Below, piece after piece: positions 6,601-6,648 of a DNA stretch of 6,648 bases. The translations under genes were made by a program, and so were the position numbers. Each line of letters starts with the position of its first letter. Within the stretch, counting starts at the first letter, position 1. The notes below the pieces were generated by a model. That model ran no database searches and was not told the DNA's origin. It saw only the letters and a list, made by a program, of their open reading frames with translations. Origin of the DNA: Bacteroidales bacterium (GTDB taxonomy: Bacteria; Bacteroidota; Bacteroidia; Bacteroidales; NBLH01); contig JALWNR010000161.1 of assembly GCA_027083715.1 (NCBI GenBank), forward strand, positions 1-6,648. The letters are read 5' to 3'.

Positions 6601-6648
6601 AAGGTAAACCGTGAGGTTTTGGCTGCAGCAAAATCAGCTGTTTTAAGG
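1..6648 (+). CDS. Giant multidomain protein, PLP aminotransferase domain plus HprK/PEPCK-type P-loop domain (partial at both ends)
   Basis: Frame +1 is open through all 2216 codons, with no TAA, TAG or TGA and no terminal stop, so the gene runs off the right edge. The left edge is undecided: the first ATG is codon 2 (base 4), but only three bases lie upstream, so no ribosome binding site can be judged and the protein may begin earlier. The protein is acidic/lysine-rich and soluble-looking, with no signal peptide or membrane span, so a cytosolic location is inferred. Two enzyme domains are recognisable. One is a class I/II PLP-dependent aminotransferase domain (about residues 590-1025). The other is an HPr kinase/PEP-carboxykinase-type P-loop domain (about 1640-1910). 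The remaining roughly 1500 residues are mostly helical and were not assigned. I do not recognise a named gene with this architecture. The substrate and pathway are unknown. The frame stays intact across several A-runs of 7-8 bases, which argues against decay. Confidence 0.96.
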   Translation, partial: MMYITGKALNNLSLDAQEFIDFYTLLGENAENFLPASIVEQLTNFVRLCHDEPIDPTKQNAEIERHILELKEAIPAYRDVSLMLFPHEDSKAFQYQAKQRQFVNKVNALIDTDAIDEKAKKETQNILNAHDYSVGTPPVTQNQLDYTYRLLLGTKVEELKKFRDVIGVSGDEEEAQWKYFMNVLDQMIIQSTHYTTPNERQDFLNKTELTINFKGLSGFIRTVVGGSADTAIKLLAEEVFSPHNVEIIEFTGADELYEQIRYNYTKVFLVKAQSMRRNIFIQERWFPYLTRIVIIDDSLESQSTNTSLVFTFHNGIINILNKVHSKKMGALANSQLNLRLILDKINTQSLEKYHQLILTKIKDYKNELDELKKFQIEKTDDAERDIVLFKFDEFSKQIIKDKYALTKLADYINLILTTKNPVKLKEQNIDLIHEFEERMRQYFYSDNKEILIATINEGGGRNQIKTYGEWLLQRKLKDVDKNILKQCRTILDILPTNYHRTLKNHFHKNFGINLFLEKYKEYLIKTENSSDNKGRFANFLIDLGIKDDYDLKSQEEQEIIKSFVSDLANLDKTSISDDVQMIIRDILFHTEKNLRPYILYNKDLAWEYQDLFPADRFDLNPFDLEIGNDEKGRIDYKRLLVKLQRMKSTFQLFDDSGSLWDRFCENLTIVINDPSNPSGFSDFNEENLLDFLKFVANSKITLFLDEAYSDAVKIEDPEEPKWRTISRYIVNNLASFSNINMVSSLSTTKNLGGTGIRLGALIVSKAKKDVFDYARKQNPPEKCNTNSVYMLVNIIETAQLAKKIKDRSEARLAKNASIYSFRKSIELDIKNELSKYEQNLKAKKTPGKKITRFTPFEGSPLHIFLLEELLALDKLEMLNLPDDFLYKGKPFFKYYQNRLVKALNTFRLNKVFREESNKRLKVAKETAEQLMKENGWDEYAQVVGSDGSYLFNLHLNKIPSFQALEKFTKKLAEKRGIAVIPYKIGFVRFSLGDYLKGDAKSYKDFIADFKNALEIFFKYWILYYTKRTSNEYQSSTTDIVLDEILNAKSDKEFIEQILEDFSIIKNIKREKLESLKISKLDTLYLAFPEQSGLSINSIGESHNSVFEFYEHIGECQDIQAFIRSKAFSKIYENLLPQIYKNIPLINHLDFDVVLARFGKAAILRFIENKLDYQPNSYTLDGVDELIIMKEILIEMENILFSDAKFKIMAINASQDVASDQQKLEGANMILKKHIRELMIHFNLPFENQGVEPSIEELLNAATGQFEEITGIMVSEMDLAGYMDGIIHSLRLSNEFENIALAQQVLGSIIKSLTQKVLAKDVSVNMRLLFVYLMKRENRLGELITRQLNVYNEQLKAIDDDEIQMAVNNFVLQIINSDLDLILNEIYLQKNTKISQTKLHSESREIARMIIDIINKTRATEYYDKYTHSLIRFTEIQFKAQNSAVNEMIQHGITVFKDFEMQTDVLDTYNQGSLKWIKDIMSKCGVISAEQPVQVHTRKVTDAKKREFAFHKVDLTDEELELRQLRLDEAKAIKSPSGNEYIKNLAAKPKVDFFGKRIQKFIEHIDAQDYRCKIVDKGLFKELVIFQKSFLKYLTDNYQLLGTDVISEEYIKNFVPDVIHFLGAPEKVLSFPKVGYFDLEGPNGKIKTLIVPLDKKADYFGNVKKPRLTLINEKVKEMGGIPIHGSLFAIEEEDGGIFVVHVGGDSGVGKSEMLAAMMLKWLKKDLKHIRSIKLIAGDMFHIFPDKKGNLYGIGTEVGDFSRVTDFDPDYIKYYNSLFESSSESNVTDLNSRSTISGLCDINMPFKIDIILTASNHAREEAGITRFDNPENFIYYRDSHGERKEKATSGDNPNFQRTLLRYTDHPNIVTVLENHGNYLDDILDWEFNEADGKFYLCSSFKMLDKIDIEDVAKQIFIGERFTFEEKNYVIEDIKFDIILNRFEIFANIATENQMSILLTRNIFNTIFNALASTPSGQPFISEHKQLEGRKHLLNILKGNYGDGKGGKIVFGVLSTDLGKKGREISGPQKAAEELKKLIQEVRIENPEIHQNKQKVTETVLKAYSHIFNGTRLSQEINRYNFRLWQLEQMRKADFVRIDDMKTKVDLSNLKGFYPVSNEKEFSPLLLTPNINIELNSYSETWEQLMNLPNNKEFADEFYKDCKNLYLAEGYNEETIINNMILQLLLISGYILIEDLNRGNITRKVNREVLAAAKSAVLR
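613..1035 (+). other. Alpha/beta segment, possible degenerate PLP fold-type-I-like unit (residues 205-345)
   Basis: The segment alternates predicted strands and helices. It starts with a glycine turn before a helix (VVGGSADTAIKLL, 223-235), then strand VEIIEF (245-250) and GADELYEQI (252-260), then strand KVFLVKA (266-272), then the strand-ending pair RIVIIDDS (291-298). This order loosely recalls the large domain of Cys/Met-metabolism PLP enzymes: glycine turn, strand, 'tk-hydrophobic' strand, then an Asp at the end of a strand. Lys322 lies 26 residues after Asp296, about where such enzymes place the Schiff-base lysine. However, the usual Ser/Thr just before the lysine and the glycine-rich stretch after it are missing. 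If related, it may be non-catalytic. An unrelated Rossmann-like fold is equally possible. Confidence 0.3.
1024..1260 (+). other. Charged helical linker, coiled-coil-like (residues 342-420)
   Basis: The stretch is rich in Lys, Glu, Asp, Leu and Ile, with no proline or glycine between about residues 342 and 420. Hydrophobic residues recur at roughly heptad spacing through YHQLILTKIKDYKNELDELK (348-367). It most likely forms long helices separating the first alpha/beta segment from what follows. No function can be assigned, and the coiled-coil call is by eye. Confidence 0.4.
1363..1767 (+). other. Unassigned segment before the aminotransferase core, with His-rich patch (residues 455-589)
   Basis: This segment opens with a glycine turn (NEGGGRNQ, 456-463), followed by a helical stretch and a basic, histidine-containing patch YHRTLKNHFHKNFGINLFLE (498-517) that looks like a conserved structural or functional element. 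After a charged loop (525-535) come further helices up to the aminotransferase core. In class I aminotransferases the small-domain N-terminal arm and the cofactor phosphate-binding loop come before the core seen here, so this region may supply them in a highly diverged form. I could not identify the phosphate-binding loop with confidence. Confidence 0.35.
2014..2037 (+). other. PLP-domain motif NDPSNPSG (Asn676)
   Basis: This encodes residues 672-679, the counterpart of the N-x-N-P-[ST]-G loop of class I/II aminotransferases. Asn676 corresponds to Asn194 of aspartate aminotransferase, which hydrogen-bonds the PLP 3'-oxygen. It is preceded by the expected hydrophobic strand LTIVI (667-671). 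Confidence 0.85.
2230..2277 (+). other. Schiff-base lysine motif (Lys749, Arg757)
   Basis: This encodes residues 744-759, SLSTTKNLGGTGIRLG. It matches the S-x-S-K-x-x-G-x-x-x-x-R-x-G signature except that two threonines replace the single Ser directly before the lysine, as in some branches of the superfamily. Lys749 should form the internal aldimine with PLP. Arg757, eight residues later, should bind the cofactor phosphate. Confidence 0.82.
2368..2805 (+). other. Helical insertion within the aminotransferase domain (residues 790-935)
   Basis: Between the lysine motif and the C-terminal small-domain strand there is a long, Lys/Glu-rich and largely helical stretch. It includes basic runs around 840-850 (KAKKTPGKK) and a more ordered segment from 853 to 900. 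Comparison of the Lys749-Arg988 distance with aspartate aminotransferase suggests about 110 extra residues here. The part around 856-875 (FTPFEGSPLHIFLLEELLAL) looks like a structured, possibly conserved element rather than a disordered linker. Its role is unknown; a lid, a dimer contact or a partner-binding surface are options. Confidence 0.5.
3088..4917 (+). other. Long central helical region, no recognised family (residues 1030-1639)
   Basis: About 600 residues connect the two enzyme domains. The composition is Leu/Ile/Glu/Lys/Asn-rich with few glycines and prolines, suggesting successive helical bundles. Distinct sub-blocks can be seen: 1041-1150 (helical, with a possible loop at 1090-1103), 1151-1270, 1271-1420 and 1420-1500. 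A highly charged stretch follows at 1500-1535, where Glu/Lys/Arg/Leu dominate, which may be an exposed helix or hinge. A more ordered block comes next from about 1548 to 1639. I found no internal repeat, metal-binding cysteine cluster or catalytic signature. It could be a scaffold or a regulatory region, but the sequence does not say. Confidence 0.5.
4918..5730 (+). other. HPr kinase / PEP carboxykinase-type P-loop domain (residues 1640-1910)
   Basis: The segment contains, in HprK order, a strand with IPIHGSLFAI (1680-1689), a short acidic turn, the strand IFVVHVG (1696-1702) and the phosphate-binding loop GDSGVGKSE (1703-1711). It continues with a helix and then the strand-ending LIAGDMF (1733-1739). 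His-Gly upstream of the P-loop and the exact GDSGxGKSE wording are hallmarks of HprK C-terminal domains, which phosphorylate or dephosphorylate a serine on HPr using ATP or PPi and share a fold with PEP carboxykinase. Differences are a roughly five-residue acidic insertion between His1683 and the P-loop, a longer helix after it, and Gly-Asp (1736-1737) where HprK usually has Asp-Asp. The partner protein or small-molecule substrate is unknown. An ATPase of a related branch remains possible. Confidence 0.7.
5107..5133 (+). other. Walker A / P-loop motif GDSGVGKSE
   Basis: This encodes residues 1703-1711. Lys1709 and Ser1710 should bind the beta/gamma phosphates and the Mg2+ ion of the nucleotide. 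The wording, including the glutamate after GKS, is that of HPr kinase/phosphorylase rather than the GKT(S) of AAA+ or ABC ATPases. It follows a hydrophobic strand and precedes an amphipathic helix, as expected. Confidence 0.85.
5731..6648 (+). other. Unassigned C-terminal region, open at window end (residues 1911-2216)
   Basis: The region after the P-loop domain starts with an alpha/beta-looking stretch and a helix around 1934-1970. A Gly/Lys-rich segment, GNYGDGKGGKIVFGVLSTDL (1996-2015), leads into KKGREISGPQKAAEELKKLI (2017-2036). The pairing of a strand ending in Ser-Thr-Asp with a Gly-Pro-initiated helix suggests a ligand-binding or structural turn. The last 150 residues are helical, with a hydrophobic stretch at about 2173-2190 that is too short and too interrupted for a membrane span. 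The region probably packs on or completes the kinase-like domain. No stop codon is reached. Confidence 0.5.

Overview
The window is a single, uninterrupted protein-coding stretch. Frame +1 reads from base 1 to base 6648 (2216 codons) without a stop codon and is open at both edges. What is seen is therefore an internal or nearly complete piece of one giant gene, with at least 2216 residues (roughly 250 kDa) encoded. There is no intergenic DNA, RNA gene, repeat array, insertion sequence or CRISPR in the window. Short open frames on the other strand and in other frames are shadows of this gene. The base composition is AT-rich (about one third G+C by eye). Codon use is AT-ending (TTA, AAA, GAA, ATT, AAT, with CGT the favoured Arg codon), which is compatible with a low-GC Bacteroidota-type bacterium, but this taxonomic guess is weak and rests on composition alone.

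Layout by residue (residue n is codon n of frame +1). Residues 1-200 are a soluble helical region of unknown function. Residues about 205-345 are an alpha/beta segment that may be a degenerate PLP fold-type-I-like unit (tentative). Residues about 340-420 are a charged helical, coiled-coil-like linker. Residues about 455-590 hold an unassigned helical segment with a His-rich patch. Residues about 590-1025 are a convincing class I/II (aspartate aminotransferase superfamily) PLP-dependent domain with all the main cofactor residues (Asn676, Asp705, Tyr708, Lys749, Arg757, and Arg988 as candidate substrate-carboxylate Arg). A helical insertion of roughly 100 or more residues lies between the Schiff-base lysine and that Arg. 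Residues about 1030-1640 are a long helical region with no recognised family. Residues about 1640-1910 contain an HPr kinase/PEP-carboxykinase-type P-loop domain (His1683-Gly1684, then GDSGVGKSE at 1703-1711). Residues about 1910-2216 are an unassigned C-terminal region with a Gly/Lys-rich motif, still open at the window end.

The point of interest is the architecture: a PLP aminotransferase-type domain and an HprK/PEPCK-type nucleotide-binding kinase domain, joined by about 600 uncharacterised residues in one giant cytosolic polypeptide. No signal peptide or membrane-spanning segment is evident. One possible reading is a multifunctional enzyme in which the kinase-like domain phosphorylates or senses something linked to the PLP chemistry. 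That is inference; the sequence does not reveal the substrate.
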